NCBI GenBank assembly: GCA_965116685.1
Contig: OZ220707.1
Coordinates: forward strand, 2,542,001-2,606,000
Length of the DNA: 64,000 bases
From: Bin80 sp965116685
GTDB taxonomy: Bacteria > Bacteroidota > Rhodothermia > Rhodothermales > Bin80
Direction: 5' to 3'
The notes beneath the pieces were generated by a model. That model did not search any database. It was not told the DNA's origin and saw only the letters and a program-made list of their open reading frames with translations. A program made the position numbers and the translations under genes. Shown here piece after piece: positions 15,204 to 23,052 of this stretch (the first letter of the stretch is position 1; each line of letters starts with the position of its first letter).

Positions 15204-16349
15204 ATGTCTGCGGCTATATATTTGGACTACAATGCTACGACGCCAGTTGATCCTCGCGTCGTGGAGAAGATGTTGCCATATTTTACAGAACATTATGGCA
15301 ACCCTTCCAGCCATGCACACATGTACGGGTGGGCCGCAAATGCCGCGGTTGAGAAGGCTCGCATGGAAGTTGCCCAATGTCTTGGTGCATCCAGGCCAAG
15401 TGAAATCACCTTTACGAGCGGTGCAACAGAAGGGATTAATACGGCAATCAAAGGTGTAGCTGAAGTCTGTTCCCGTAGAGGGGCCCACATTGTTACCGTC
15501 AAAACTGAGCATAGCGCAGTAACCCATGCCTGTCAGCATCTGCAGCAGCAGGGATGGCGCGTTACGTATTTGCCGGTTAATTCAGATGGACTTCTTGACC
15601 TTGGTCGTTTAGAGGACAGTCTTATTGATGAGACGGTCCTGGTATGTGTTATGTGGGCCAATAACGAGACAGGTGTCATACAGCCGCTCTCTAAAATAGC
15701 AGGATTAGTTCGTGGACGTGGGATTCCGTTCATGACGGATGCAACACAGGCGATCGGCAAACTGCCTGTGTCAGTAGAAGATGTAGATATCCTCGTTTGC
15801 AGTGGTCACAAAGTGTATGGTCCCAAGGGAGTCGGTGCAATGTTTGTCCGCAGTCGTGTGCGGTGTGCTCCATTAATTGATGGGGGCGGGCAGGAGCGGG
15901 GGAAGCGTAGTGGTACCCACAATGTCCCGGGAATTGTGGGTATGGGTGAGGCTTTTCGGCTAGCGAAACTGGAATGTGAACAAGATGCAGAGCGCCTTTC
16001 CGTTTTACGTGACAAACTCGAACACGACCTGATAGGCTCGGGAGTCGCGGTTCAAATTAATGGTGCTGGTGCCGACAGGCTTCCCCAGACAAGTAGCATA
16101 TCGTTTCCAGATTTGAATCTAGAGAGACTTGTCTTGTCTATCCGTACATTGGCAGTAGGGACCGGGAGTGCGTGTGGATCCGGCAAGAGCACGCCCAGTG
16201 CAGTACTCTCTGCAATGGGCGTTGAAGATGATGCTGCCAGACAGACCTTGCGAATCAGTTTAGGACGTCCGACAACCGAGCAAGACGTTTTTCAGGCCTC
16301 TGAATTACTTAGGAAGGCTTTAGATGGACTTTATAACAACGCTGCATGA
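15204..16349 (+). CDS. Cysteine desulfurase (NifS/IscS type)
   Basis: 381 residues. A PLP enzyme that takes sulfur from cysteine for Fe-S clusters and thio-modification. The N-terminus YLDYNATTPVDPRV is typical. The PLP lysine is Lys203 in CSGHKVYGPKG, and the persulfide Cys324 lies in GTGSACGSGKSTPS. The Cys loop and HNVPGI block place it with IscS/NifS and not with SufS. Its stop overlaps the start of the DUF2480 gene by 4 bp. Neither iscU nor other Fe-S assembly genes are nearby, so its acceptor is unknown. Confidence 0.94.
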   Translation: MSAAIYLDYNATTPVDPRVVEKMLPYFTEHYGNPSSHAHMYGWAANAAVEKARMEVAQCLGASRPSEITFTSGATEGINTAIKGVAEVCSRRGAHIVTVKTEHSAVTHACQHLQQQGWRVTYLPVNSDGLLDLGRLEDSLIDETVLVCVMWANNETGVIQPLSKIAGLVRGRGIPFMTDATQAIGKLPVSVEDVDILVCSGHKVYGPKGVGAMFVRSRVRCAPLIDGGGQERGKRSGTHNVPGIVGMGEAFRLAKLECEQDAERLSVLRDKLEHDLIGSGVAVQINGAGADRLPQTSSISFPDLNLERLVLSIRTLAVGTGSACGSGKSTPSAVLSAMGVEDDAARQTLRISLGRPTTEQDVFQASELLRKALDGLYNNAA

Positions 16350-16879
16350 CTCACATGGAAATTGTTAACCGTGTAGCCCAAAGTGGTATTGAAGTTTACG
16401 ATTTGGAGTTGCTTTGGGCGGGACATGAGATTAAGGAATTGGATGTGGCTCCTTTTCTTGAGGGAGGGTTTCTCCTGCGAGAGAAGCCATTTCGGTCACA
16501 GGTCGCCGCATACGACGATTGGCAGGCGTTCAATGGAGTCCATGCAGCACTTTTTTGTAGTACAGACGCACTGGTGCCGATGTGGGCTTATATGCTGATT
16601 GCTTCGCATCTTGATCATGCAAGGAGTATCACAATGGGGCAAAAAGCTGATGTGATTCGAGAGCAGTTTGCGCTGGCATTAGAGCAAGAGGATTGGACAA
16701 AATTTTCTGACCGAATTGTTGTGATTAAGGGTTGCGGCTCGGGGATTGTCCCAGAAAGTGCTTATGCCAGAGCAACGAAGGAACTGCAGAAGGTGGCCCG
16801 TAAGGTCATGTTTGGTGAGCCTTGTTCCAGTGTACCAATATGGCGTCGGCCAAAGGAGAAAGTGACACCATCTGCATAG
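16346..16879 (+). CDS. DUF2480 family protein
   Basis: 177 residues. It matches what I recall of DUF2480, a family largely confined to Bacteroidota-type genomes. Shared blocks are an N-terminal EIVNRVAQSGIEVYDLE, the LLREKPFR segment, CSTDALVPMWAYMLIASHL and a C-terminal VIKGCGSGIVPESAYARATKELQKVARKVMFGEPCSSVPIWRR. The two conserved cysteines in KGCG and GEPCSSVP and the translational coupling to the cysteine desulfurase suggest a role in sulfur or Fe-S metabolism (inference). No membrane segment or signal peptide. Confidence 0.8.
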   Translation: MTHMEIVNRVAQSGIEVYDLELLWAGHEIKELDVAPFLEGGFLLREKPFRSQVAAYDDWQAFNGVHAALFCSTDALVPMWAYMLIASHLDHARSITMGQKADVIREQFALALEQEDWTKFSDRIVVIKGCGSGIVPESAYARATKELQKVARKVMFGEPCSSVPIWRRPKEKVTPSA

Positions 16880-16969
16880 AGAGTAGATCACTGATGACCA
16901 TTTTTTGTGTAACTGCGAGTCTCGTATAATCTGGCCAAGTTAGGTGACATCCCCACTGTGACACCCAAA

Positions 16970-17003
16970 GAAGCCAATCTTCAACCTACTATTGAAAGGC
17001 TTC
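16970..17003 (+). other. Hairpin in the SDR 5' region
   Basis: The outer stem is GAAGCC (16970-16975)/GGCTTC (16998-17003), with an inner stem TTCAA/TTGAA (16980-16984/16992-16996). No T tract follows. It lies 44 bp before the SDR start, in the 167-bp gap after the DUF2480 gene, where a TATAAT box also occurs at 16925-16930. It could terminate the upstream operon with Rho or act in the leader. Confidence 0.35.
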
Positions 17004-17046
17004 CTCAAGAGAGAGGCTGAATGCACATTCATGATCCCCTGGTCAA

Positions 17047-17805
17047 ATGAAAATTGAACTGGCAGGCAAGGTCGCATTAGTCACTGGTGCCAGCCGTGGC
17101 ATTGGAAAAGCAATTGCTGCAAGTCTTGCAGGTGCCGATGCAACGGTTGCCGTACATTATAACAAGAATATCACAGAGGCGGAAGCAGTTGCCTCTAAGC
17201 TGGGCAATCAGGCAGCCGTATTCCAGTCTGACCTATCACAGGTCGAAGCTTGTGAGGTGCTTCTGCAAAACGTGATAAAGGCATATGGGCGGTTGGACAT
17301 ATTGGTCAACAATGCGGGCATTGCTCAATTTGTCCGTTCCTCGGAGTCGACCAGGACATGGGTTCGTGTATGGGAGCAGACAATGGCGTTGAACGCCCGG
17401 GCAACTGCACTCTTATGTCGTCTGGCGATCAGCTATTTTCAGACGCAGGGGGACGGCCGTATTATCAATATTGCATCGCGTGCTGCTTTTCGTGGAGATA
17501 CAGCCGAGTACATGAGTTATGCAGCTTCAAAGGGAGCGGTTGTTTCGCTAACCCGCACCATTGCTCGTGCTTATGGGAAAGATGGGATCAAGGCCTTCGT
17601 TGTGGCTCCCGGTTTTGTCCGTACAGATATGGCCCAGGATGCAGTGGATTCCTACGGAGAAGAATTCATTCTGGGGGATCTTGCTCTGAATAATTTAACC
17701 GAACCGGAAGATGTTGCCCCAACGGTTACACTCCTGGCAAGTGGGCTGGCAGATCATGCCACGGGCACTTCAATTGATATTAATGCCGGTAGTTATGTCC
17801 ATTAG
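17047..17805 (+). CDS. SDR family NAD(P)-dependent oxidoreductase (FabG-like)
   Basis: 252 residues. Rossmann glycine motif TGASRGIG (13-20), NNAG (88-91), and catalytic Ser144, Tyr158 and Lys162 (YAASK). Classical SDR length. It resembles 3-oxoacyl-ACP reductases, but it is not in a fatty-acid operon, so substrate and pathway are open. It stands alone with its own leader. Confidence 0.88.
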   Translation: MKIELAGKVALVTGASRGIGKAIAASLAGADATVAVHYNKNITEAEAVASKLGNQAAVFQSDLSQVEACEVLLQNVIKAYGRLDILVNNAGIAQFVRSSESTRTWVRVWEQTMALNARATALLCRLAISYFQTQGDGRIINIASRAAFRGDTAEYMSYAASKGAVVSLTRTIARAYGKDGIKAFVVAPGFVRTDMAQDAVDSYGEEFILGDLALNNLTEPEDVAPTVTLLASGLADHATGTSIDINAGSYVH

Positions 17806-17818
17806 CCCTTTGACAACT

Positions 17819-17883
17819 ATTCTCTCGTCCAGCGTCAGTTTGTTATCACCGTACTCCTGTGAGGTGATGATGATAGAGAGAAT
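17819..17883. other. Nested inverted repeat between convergent genes
   Basis: The outer arms ATTCTCTC (17819-17826) and GAGAGAAT (17876-17883) enclose inner arms ATCACC (17845-17850) and GGTGAT (17863-17868). All arms are perfect. It lies between the SDR and mltG 3' ends and could act as a bidirectional transcription stop, although T tracts are missing. Confidence 0.4.
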
Positions 17884-17923
17884 GCGGCACGAAGTGTAGG
17901 GAGTAAATGTATGAATTTAGGTG

Positions 17924-18955
17924 TCAACGTCCCGAGTTGGCTTGTCTACGCCTGCGCTCGGCTAGGTAACGCCTTAATATCGCCGCGTCTCTGTTGTGGC
18001 TTCGCAAGTCAACATTGAATGAATGGCCGCCATCAGGACTGGCGACAAAGAACATGAAGTTGTGATCTTCTGCTGCTGCAGTTGCTCGGAGAGATGATGG
18101 AGAGGGATTGGTGATTGGTCCAGGCGGTAGACCGCGATATAGGTAGGTATTGTACGAATGACGAATACGATAATCGCGATAGAACAGCCGCCGTCGATTT
18201 CCTTCCAACTCAATCAGTGCATATTGTACGGTCGGGTCTGCTTGCAAGGGCCAGCGTTCTCGCAGACGATTTAAGTATACACCGGCCACACGGGATTTTT
18301 CAGCGTTTACATTGGTTTCCCATTCGACAATAGCTGCCAGGCTCACTACCTGGTCACGCGTAAGGTTTCGCTTGCTTGCTTCATCGGCCAACTCACGCTC
18401 GAAAAATTGATTGAACTCCTTTTTGATATGCCGAACAACATCATCCGCTTCTGTGAGCCAATAGAATTGATAAGTTTCGGGGAGCATATAGCTGAATAAA
18501 TGAAGCGTGTCCGTATCAAGCTCTGATGCCAGAGCAGTATCACGGAGTGCTGCAAGAAAATCCTCCGGTGCAAACGCCATATTGGCAGCTGCGCTACGAG
18601 CGATCCAACTACGTCGGGATCCGGCAGGGATCCTCACAGATACCGGAGTTTGCAGCCCTTTTCGCAGGGTTTGTAACAGGTGAACGTTTGATTTTCCAGA
18701 GGGGAAAACATAGTGCCCCGCCTTTATTTGATCTTTCCATCCCGTTGCGTGAGCTACCAAACGGAAAGTCCAAAGCTGTTTCACTATTTGCCGGCTTTCC
18801 AGTGAATCAACAACATCGACAAAGGAGCTTTCTCGTGGAATGTACAAGGATCGGTCACCCTCAAAGGGGGGCATATTCGGAGACCATAATAGCCAGGCTG
18901 CTCCCGCTCCAATCAGAACTCCCATACTTAATGTAAGAAACAAGATTCTGCGCAT
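17924..18955 (-). CDS. mltG: Endolytic peptidoglycan transglycosylase MltG
   Basis: 343 residues from the ATG at 18955. A longer frame upstream would run into the inserted element and is rejected. An N-terminal membrane anchor (RRILFLTLSMGVLIGAGAAWLLW) precedes a LysM-like part and the YceG domain. The catalytic Glu211 lies in AAIVEWET, matching IVEKET of E. coli. The downstream PLQADPTVQYAL and GLPPGPITNP blocks are diagnostic. MltG cuts nascent glycan strands and sets their length. The upstream chorismate mutase gene was probably 28 bp away before the tnpB element inserted 15 bp ahead of this start codon, so its transcription may now depend on the element. Confidence 0.93.
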   Translation of the reverse strand: MRRILFLTLSMGVLIGAGAAWLLWSPNMPPFEGDRSLYIPRESSFVDVVDSLESRQIVKQLWTFRLVAHATGWKDQIKAGHYVFPSGKSNVHLLQTLRKGLQTPVSVRIPAGSRRSWIARSAAANMAFAPEDFLAALRDTALASELDTDTLHLFSYMLPETYQFYWLTEADDVVRHIKKEFNQFFERELADEASKRNLTRDQVVSLAAIVEWETNVNAEKSRVAGVYLNRLRERWPLQADPTVQYALIELEGNRRRLFYRDYRIRHSYNTYLYRGLPPGPITNPSPSSLRATAAAEDHNFMFFVASPDGGHSFNVDLRSHNRDAAILRRYLAERRRRQANSGR

Positions 18956-18962
18956 GATTAGG

Positions 18963-18970
18963 AAATTATA
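18963..18970. repeat. 8-bp target duplication, left
   Basis: AAATTATA, identical to 20358-20365, directly adjacent to the left terminal inverted repeat. Confidence 0.8.
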
Positions 18971-18992
18971 GGGAATTATATACGTGAGTGCC

Positions 18993-19023
18993 CTGAAGTC
19001 ATGCAACCTTTTCATGGCTTCAG
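18993..19023 (+). other. Left-end hairpin upstream of tnpB
   Basis: The arms CTGAAGTCATG and CATGGCTTCAG pair over 11 positions with one G-U, around a 9-nt loop. It lies just inside the left terminal repeat. Subterminal hairpins like this are the recognition sites of Y1 transposases in IS200/IS605 elements, so it may be a leftover of such an ancestry. Confidence 0.6.
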
Positions 19024-19094
19024 AGTTAGCGGACACAATAGGATGGACGACCATCCACCCTACTGCTTACCATAATATCACCTCGATTGATACC

Positions 19095-20330
19095 ATGCCC
19101 GTTAAGGGATTGAACGAAAAGGAGAAAACTAGTTTCCAATACCGAAGCATCGTCTATCGGCTATTGCCGGGAACGCAATCCAAAGCAAAGAAACTGGCCG
19201 GACTGGCTGGAGCCTGTCGATTCGTTTGGAATGCAATGCTGGCACAGCAGAACGAAGCCTACGCCAAAGCGAAAGAGTCCAAAGAGAAGCCCCCATCGAC
19301 GAGCTTTTTCTCTCTTGGCAAACGATTCAAGGAACTGCGAGATCATGTGGACTGGCTGCCCGAATACAGCTATAAGATTACCCGGTACACCTTGAAGTAC
19401 CAGGCAGATGCCTGGCAGGCGTACTTCAAACAGCAAAGGGAGCGTCCCAGATTCCACTCCAGAGGGCACAGTACACCGTCCTTTACGATCCCTGACAACG
19501 TTAAGATCAAAGACGGGAAGCTACTCATTCCCAAACTGGGATACGTACAGATTCGCGGTAACCACCCGTATACCGACGGCAAGCCGGTCGTCAAGAAACT
19601 GGCAGGCAAGTGGTATGTCACGGTTTGCTACAAAGTAGAGTTGCCTGAACTGCCGGACAATGGAATTACCGTGGGGATTGACCGGAATTGCGGTCAGGTT
19701 GCTGCAACCTATTCAGACGGGGAGCAGGAGATCATCCAGCAACCGGAGATTAAACGTAAGACGGCAAAGCTGCACCGGTATCAACGGCAGTTGGCCCGGC
19801 AACAAAAAGGATCCAATCACAGGAAGCGTACGAAACTGAAGATCCAGAAAGTTCATCGAAGTATTGCCAATACCCGTACGAATGCAAATCATCAAGCGTC
19901 CCGGAGGATCGCCAACCGATCCTCGACCGCAGTACTGGAAGACTTGAATATCCAGAACATGACTTCCAGTGCCAAAGGTACCGTAGAGAATCCCGGTACA
20001 AACGTCAACGCGAAGGCTGGACTGAACCGAGAGATCCTGAAAACCGGATGGGGACAGTTGGATCAAATGCTGGAATACAAATGCCGGAAGGTTATTAAGG
20101 TCCCTGCCCCTTATACGAGTCAGGACTGTAACATATGTGGACACCGGGATAAAGAGAACCGGAAGACACAAAGCAAATTCAAGTGTATGTCCTGTGGACA
20201 TGCGGATCATGCCGACCTGAACGCGGCGGCAAACATACTGGCCTCCGGGATTGGGGCAACTGCACAGCGAGAGGCGTTCGGGTTACCGACCTCTATGACC
20301 TGTGAAATGGATACGCGGAGGGCCCCATGA
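19095..20330 (+). CDS. tnpB: TnpB RNA-guided endonuclease (OrfB of IS605/IS1341 type)
   Basis: 411 residues from the ATG at 19095; an upstream GTG at 18984 lies within the terminal repeat and is unlikely. An N-terminal helix-turn-helix (OrfB_IS605 N-terminal) domain is followed by a RuvC-like nuclease. Catalytic acidic residues are Asp196 (GIDRNCGQ), Glu282 (VLEDLNIQNM) and Asp374 (DHADLNAAANIL). A zinc ribbon uses Cys345/348 and Cys364/367. All key residues are present, so it is probably an active nuclease. TnpB proteins use an omega-RNA transcribed from the 3' end of their gene and the element end; here only 27 bp separate the stop from the element end, so that RNA would overlap the tnpB 3' coding region. 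Confidence 0.93.
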   Translation: MPVKGLNEKEKTSFQYRSIVYRLLPGTQSKAKKLAGLAGACRFVWNAMLAQQNEAYAKAKESKEKPPSTSFFSLGKRFKELRDHVDWLPEYSYKITRYTLKYQADAWQAYFKQQRERPRFHSRGHSTPSFTIPDNVKIKDGKLLIPKLGYVQIRGNHPYTDGKPVVKKLAGKWYVTVCYKVELPELPDNGITVGIDRNCGQVAATYSDGEQEIIQQPEIKRKTAKLHRYQRQLARQQKGSNHRKRTKLKIQKVHRSIANTRTNANHQASRRIANRSSTAVLEDLNIQNMTSSAKGTVENPGTNVNAKAGLNREILKTGWGQLDQMLEYKCRKVIKVPAPYTSQDCNICGHRDKENRKTQSKFKCMSCGHADHADLNAAANILASGIGATAQREAFGLPTSMTCEMDTRRAP

Positions 20331-20357
20331 TGTGGGTCACTGATGTATATAATTCCC

Positions 20358-20365
20358 AAATTATA
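20358..20365. repeat. 8-bp target duplication, right
   Basis: AAATTATA, identical to 18963-18970, directly adjacent to the right terminal inverted repeat. Confidence 0.8.
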
Positions 20366-20378
20366 ACCAAGATTAGGC

Positions 20379-20687
20379 CTATTTGGACTGATATTTCTGG
20401 CGTTCGAGTGCACGCGTCTCATCTATGATACGCTCGAAGAGTCGCCGCACGGCCTCAGCAGGGAGGGGGCCTGGATTTGTACGCATTACATTTTCCAGGA
20501 TTTCCTTTTCCCGGACAGGCATATAGATCGGGAGTCCTATTTGCTGCTTGATGCGTCCAATGTTATTCGCTAGACTCGAGCGCTCGTTCAAAAGCTGGAT
20601 AAGTTTTTGATCTATCTCATCAATCTGCTTCCTGAACGGTTCTAGAGCTTCTTCCGAAACTTTTTGCAGCGGTGATGCAGGCTTCAT
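20379..20687 (-). CDS. Chorismate mutase (AroQ class)
   Basis: 102 residues. An all-helical AroQ-type mutase that converts chorismate to prephenate for Phe/Tyr synthesis. Visible are LEPFRKQIDEIDQKLIQLLNERSSLANNIGRIK and YMPVREKEILENV, which hold the conserved Arg/Lys/Glu active-site residues. It is a free-standing domain; prephenate dehydratase is encoded separately at 55478-56335. Its stop lies 13 bp from the target duplication of the tnpB element. Before that insertion it was the likely first gene of an operon with mltG. Confidence 0.9.
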   Translation of the reverse strand: MKPASPLQKVSEEALEPFRKQIDEIDQKLIQLLNERSSLANNIGRIKQQIGLPIYMPVREKEILENVMRTNPGPLPAEAVRRLFERIIDETRALERQKYQSK

Positions 20688-20807
20688 AGGTGTAAGTTGT
20701 ATGCGAGCGCTTTATTCAATAGGTGCGAATATGAACAAAAATAAAATCTCTAGGTATTGATAATTTGCGGAGTCCGCAGTATCTTTCTCAACTGAAGATA
20801 TGCCTTG

Positions 20808-21335
20808 ATGATCTATAAGAATTTATTACTTATTGCTGTTATAGCTCTTCTAGTGTCACCTGCAGATGCGCAGTTCCGGGAAGCGGTTCCCAATGCGTAT
20901 CCGCAAACCAGACTGTATAGTACATCGAACAAGGTTGGTGCGCTGTTGAACAGGATCTTTAACCCCAGCGTCTTCCAAATGAGCCACAGCTTCGAAATGA
21001 CGGCCGGTTCTTTTGGTGGTAATGGGTATTCAATGGGAATGTACACAAACACGATGGCTTGGCAGTTCAGTCCTAAATTGGCTGCGCGCATGGACGTTGC
21101 GGTTGCTTATTCTCCTCAGAATCAGATCGCTCGGGAGGCTGGATTCGGACAGCAGCACCCGCAGATCTTTTTACGTAATGCCGAAATAGCATGGAAGCCA
21201 TCTGAACGTGTCCAGTTCCATTTTCAGGTCAGACAAGATCCCTACGCATATCATGGCATGATGGGACATGGACCTTATGGCTACGGGTATAATCATCGAT
21301 ACATTGGACATTCTAGAAGGGGTTTCTGGTTTTAG
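20808..21335 (+). CDS. Secreted or outer-membrane-associated protein of unknown function
   Basis: 175 residues from the ATG at 20808 (a TTG at 20805 is in frame). A clear signal peptide (IYKNLLLIAVIALLVSPADAQ) ends near residue 22. The mature part has short amphipathic stretches such as SHSFEMTAGSF, YTNTMAWQFSPKLAARMDVAVAYSP and QIFLRNAEIAWKPSERVQFHFQV, which look like beta strands of a small outer-membrane barrel or sheet. The C-terminus is rich in Gly, Tyr, His and Met (MMGHGPYGYGYNHRYIGHSR). I do not recognise the family. It precedes the LytR_C gene by 21 bp and may be co-transcribed with it. Confidence 0.7.
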   Translation: MIYKNLLLIAVIALLVSPADAQFREAVPNAYPQTRLYSTSNKVGALLNRIFNPSVFQMSHSFEMTAGSFGGNGYSMGMYTNTMAWQFSPKLAARMDVAVAYSPQNQIAREAGFGQQHPQIFLRNAEIAWKPSERVQFHFQVRQDPYAYHGMMGHGPYGYGYNHRYIGHSRRGFWF

Positions 21336-21356
21336 TACTGCACAGTTGGAGCGTGC

Positions 21357-21872
21357 ATGAACCGACTGAAGGTATTTGGTCTTTATATTTTCTCGACGCT
21401 ACTAGTGCTTGTTGTTGCCGTACTGGTCGTGTCTTTGCTGGTGAACATCCCACTAGTAAAGGAGACGTTCTTTCCCGTCCAAGTTGCTTCGTCCATTGAA
21501 TCCGTTGAGGTTAAAACCCCGAGGCCCACGGATATTTTTCAGGTTGAGGTTCGTAATGGAGTGGGTGTTGACGGCGTAGCTGAGCGAATGCGGACGTACT
21601 TGCGCTCGGAAGGATACGATGTGGTAGGAGTGGGGAATCATCCGTCCTTTGATGTAGAGCAAACGATCATTGTAGATCGGATTGGAAATTTGAAAATCGC
21701 CCAACAGGTCGCTGCATCCCTTGGCCTGCCACCCGAGCGTGTCCAACAGGATGTGCGCAGTGAATTTCATCTGGATGTCTCCATCATTCTAGGTAGGGAT
21801 TATGGGGTCATCCCTCCGTTCACAGCCCCCCAAAGTACTTCTCCCACTCAAGACTCAGACGATGGTAACTGA
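21357..21872 (+). CDS. Membrane-anchored LytR_C domain protein
   Basis: 171 residues. An N-terminal membrane helix (VFGLYIFSTLLVLVVAVLVVSLLV) is followed by a LytR C-terminal (LytR_C) domain. Signs of the domain are the VEVRNGVGVDGVAERMRTYLRSEGYDVVGVGN start, a central IIVDRIGNLKIAQQVAASLGL segment and a VSIILGRDY end. There is no LCP catalytic domain. LytR_C-rsfS adjacency is usual in Bacteroidota-type genomes. The downstream rsfS start lies inside this gene (11-bp overlap). Role in the envelope is unknown. Confidence 0.82.
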   Translation: MNRLKVFGLYIFSTLLVLVVAVLVVSLLVNIPLVKETFFPVQVASSIESVEVKTPRPTDIFQVEVRNGVGVDGVAERMRTYLRSEGYDVVGVGNHPSFDVEQTIIVDRIGNLKIAQQVAASLGLPPERVQQDVRSEFHLDVSIILGRDYGVIPPFTAPQSTSPTQDSDDGN

Positions 21873-22296
21873 GCCACCTTTGTTCGCATCTTCCGCCGCG
21901 CCGAACAAGAAGCGGCTAAGTCCTATACCCGTGCAGGTTCTTGCCCGGGAAGCTTTGACAGCTATACAGGAGAAGAAGGCTTCTGATATGGTTATTATGG
22001 ATATGCGTGAGGCCAGTGGCATTGCGGACTACTTTATCCTGTGCTCAGGCACATCGGACATCCAGGTTAAGGCTATCATGGAGGCGGTTGAGAAACGACT
22101 CAAAAGTGAATTTAAGGAGGTCCCGTGGCATATTGAAGGTGTAGAGCATCGCCAGTGGGTGTTACTTGATTATGTGGACTTGGTTATTCACATATTTACC
22201 CCTGAGAGGCGTGAATTCTATGACCTTGAGCGGCTATGGAGTGATGCGCCGATGGAAAAGATTGATGAGGGGGATGCGGTTCTGCTTCATTCATGA
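21862..22296 (+). CDS. rsfS: Ribosomal silencing factor RsfS
   Basis: 144 residues from the ATG at 21862. It binds ribosomal protein uL14 on the 50S subunit and blocks subunit joining under starvation. The family core is complete: KASDMVIMDMREASGIADYFILCSGTSDIQVKAIMEAVE, then WHIEGVEHRQWVLLDYVDLVIHIFTPERREFYDLERLW. An upstream in-frame start at 21802 would overlap the LytR_C gene by 71 bp and is less likely. The stop overlaps the next gene start (4 bp). Confidence 0.93.
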   Translation: MVTEPPLFASSAAPNKKRLSPIPVQVLAREALTAIQEKKASDMVIMDMREASGIADYFILCSGTSDIQVKAIMEAVEKRLKSEFKEVPWHIEGVEHRQWVLLDYVDLVIHIFTPERREFYDLERLWSDAPMEKIDEGDAVLLHS

Positions 22297-22811
22297 GAAC
22301 GGGCTTTGTGCTTTTCCTACTTGGGTATGTGGTGGCTTGCAGCGGATCCAATACCGGGATGTCGATAGAACCCGAAATGCGGTTTGGGCACCGGTACGAA
22401 GGATTACCACCAGATGAGTATTCCACGGTCATGATTACGGTGCCCGAACAGGGGCGCACATTCACCTATTTCCCCGCAACCTTTGAGCGTGTAATTGTAC
22501 GACCAGATCTGCTTCATTTGGAGCAGGACACCGTAGCGGTGGAGATTCTGGTCAAGGGCAGTTTACCGGATTCATGTATGGAGCTGCATGCTTTTGATCA
22601 GAAAAGAGTGGGGAATATCATCACGGCTACATTACAGATGCGTCGTCCCCAATCCCAGATATGTGCAGCGGTCCGTCATTCCTACCGACTCTATCTGATG
22701 CTGGATGGGGGATTTATTCGAGGGCACTATATTCTTAAGCTCAATGATTCAACCATCCCTTTCGTGGTCCACCAAACTGAGCGTTCGACTATTTCGCGGG
22801 ACGGTTCGTAA
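22293..22811 (+). CDS. Putative lipoprotein of unknown function
   Basis: 172 residues. The signal sequence MRTGFVLFLLGYVVACSGSN contains a lipobox (VVAC), so the mature protein would start at Cys16 and sit in an envelope membrane. The remainder looks like an all-beta domain of ~150 residues. One segment, VEILVKGSLPDSCMELHAFDQKRVGNIITATLQMRRP, recalls a secreted Ig-like fold; two cysteines (Cys98 and Cys125 by rough count) could form a disulfide. The start overlaps rsfS by 4 bp, so it is the last gene of this operon. A terminator-like hairpin follows at 22864. Confidence 0.75.
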   Translation: MRTGFVLFLLGYVVACSGSNTGMSIEPEMRFGHRYEGLPPDEYSTVMITVPEQGRTFTYFPATFERVIVRPDLLHLEQDTVAVEILVKGSLPDSCMELHAFDQKRVGNIITATLQMRRPQSQICAAVRHSYRLYLMLDGGFIRGHYILKLNDSTIPFVVHQTERSTISRDGS

Positions 22812-22863
22812 AGAATTAATTTCTAAAATCGCGGCTATTTTGGGGTACCGCCGCCCCCCAACT

Positions 22864-22890
22864 AGCCGCCCCTAACGGCTGTCAGTTTTT
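22864..22890 (+). terminator. Intrinsic terminator after the LytR_C-rsfS operon
   Basis: Stem AGCCG (22864-22868)/CGGCT (22876-22880) followed after GTCAG by TTTTT (22886-22890). The spacing between stem and T run is longer than ideal. The rest of 22812-23052 shows no gene. Confidence 0.45.
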
Positions 22891-23052
22891 CAAAAAAAAC
22901 CTTGAACCTATGGAGAAAATCGTGTCTTCAAGAAACCGGAATGGGGGGAAGTTCAGTTATGGAATCAGGGAAGAATGCAATCTAAGGGGGCAATCATAAA
23001 CAAATTTCCCATCTTATTCCGTTTGGCTCTTGCACTTGCAATGTTCAAGTCA

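Larger units (their letters stand above)
18971..20357 (+). mobile_element. TIR/TSD-bounded element carrying only tnpB
   Basis: The element is 1,387 bp. Its left end (18971-18990, GGGAATTATATAC then GTGAGTG) and right end (20338-20357) are inverted repeats matching at 18 of 20 positions. The perfect 8-bp direct repeat AAATTATA flanks them. The only gene is tnpB; there is no Y1 (HUH) TnpA. Inverted ends with a target duplication are the mark of a DDE-type transposase and are not expected of IS200/IS605 elements, so this looks like a non-autonomous element moved in trans (inference). Confidence 0.78.

Noticed and set aside
18971..20357. Simple IS200/IS605 element
   Set aside because: There is no Y1 transposase, and the ends are inverted repeats with an 8-bp duplication, which those elements lack. 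The subterminal hairpin was kept as a possible trace of ancestry.
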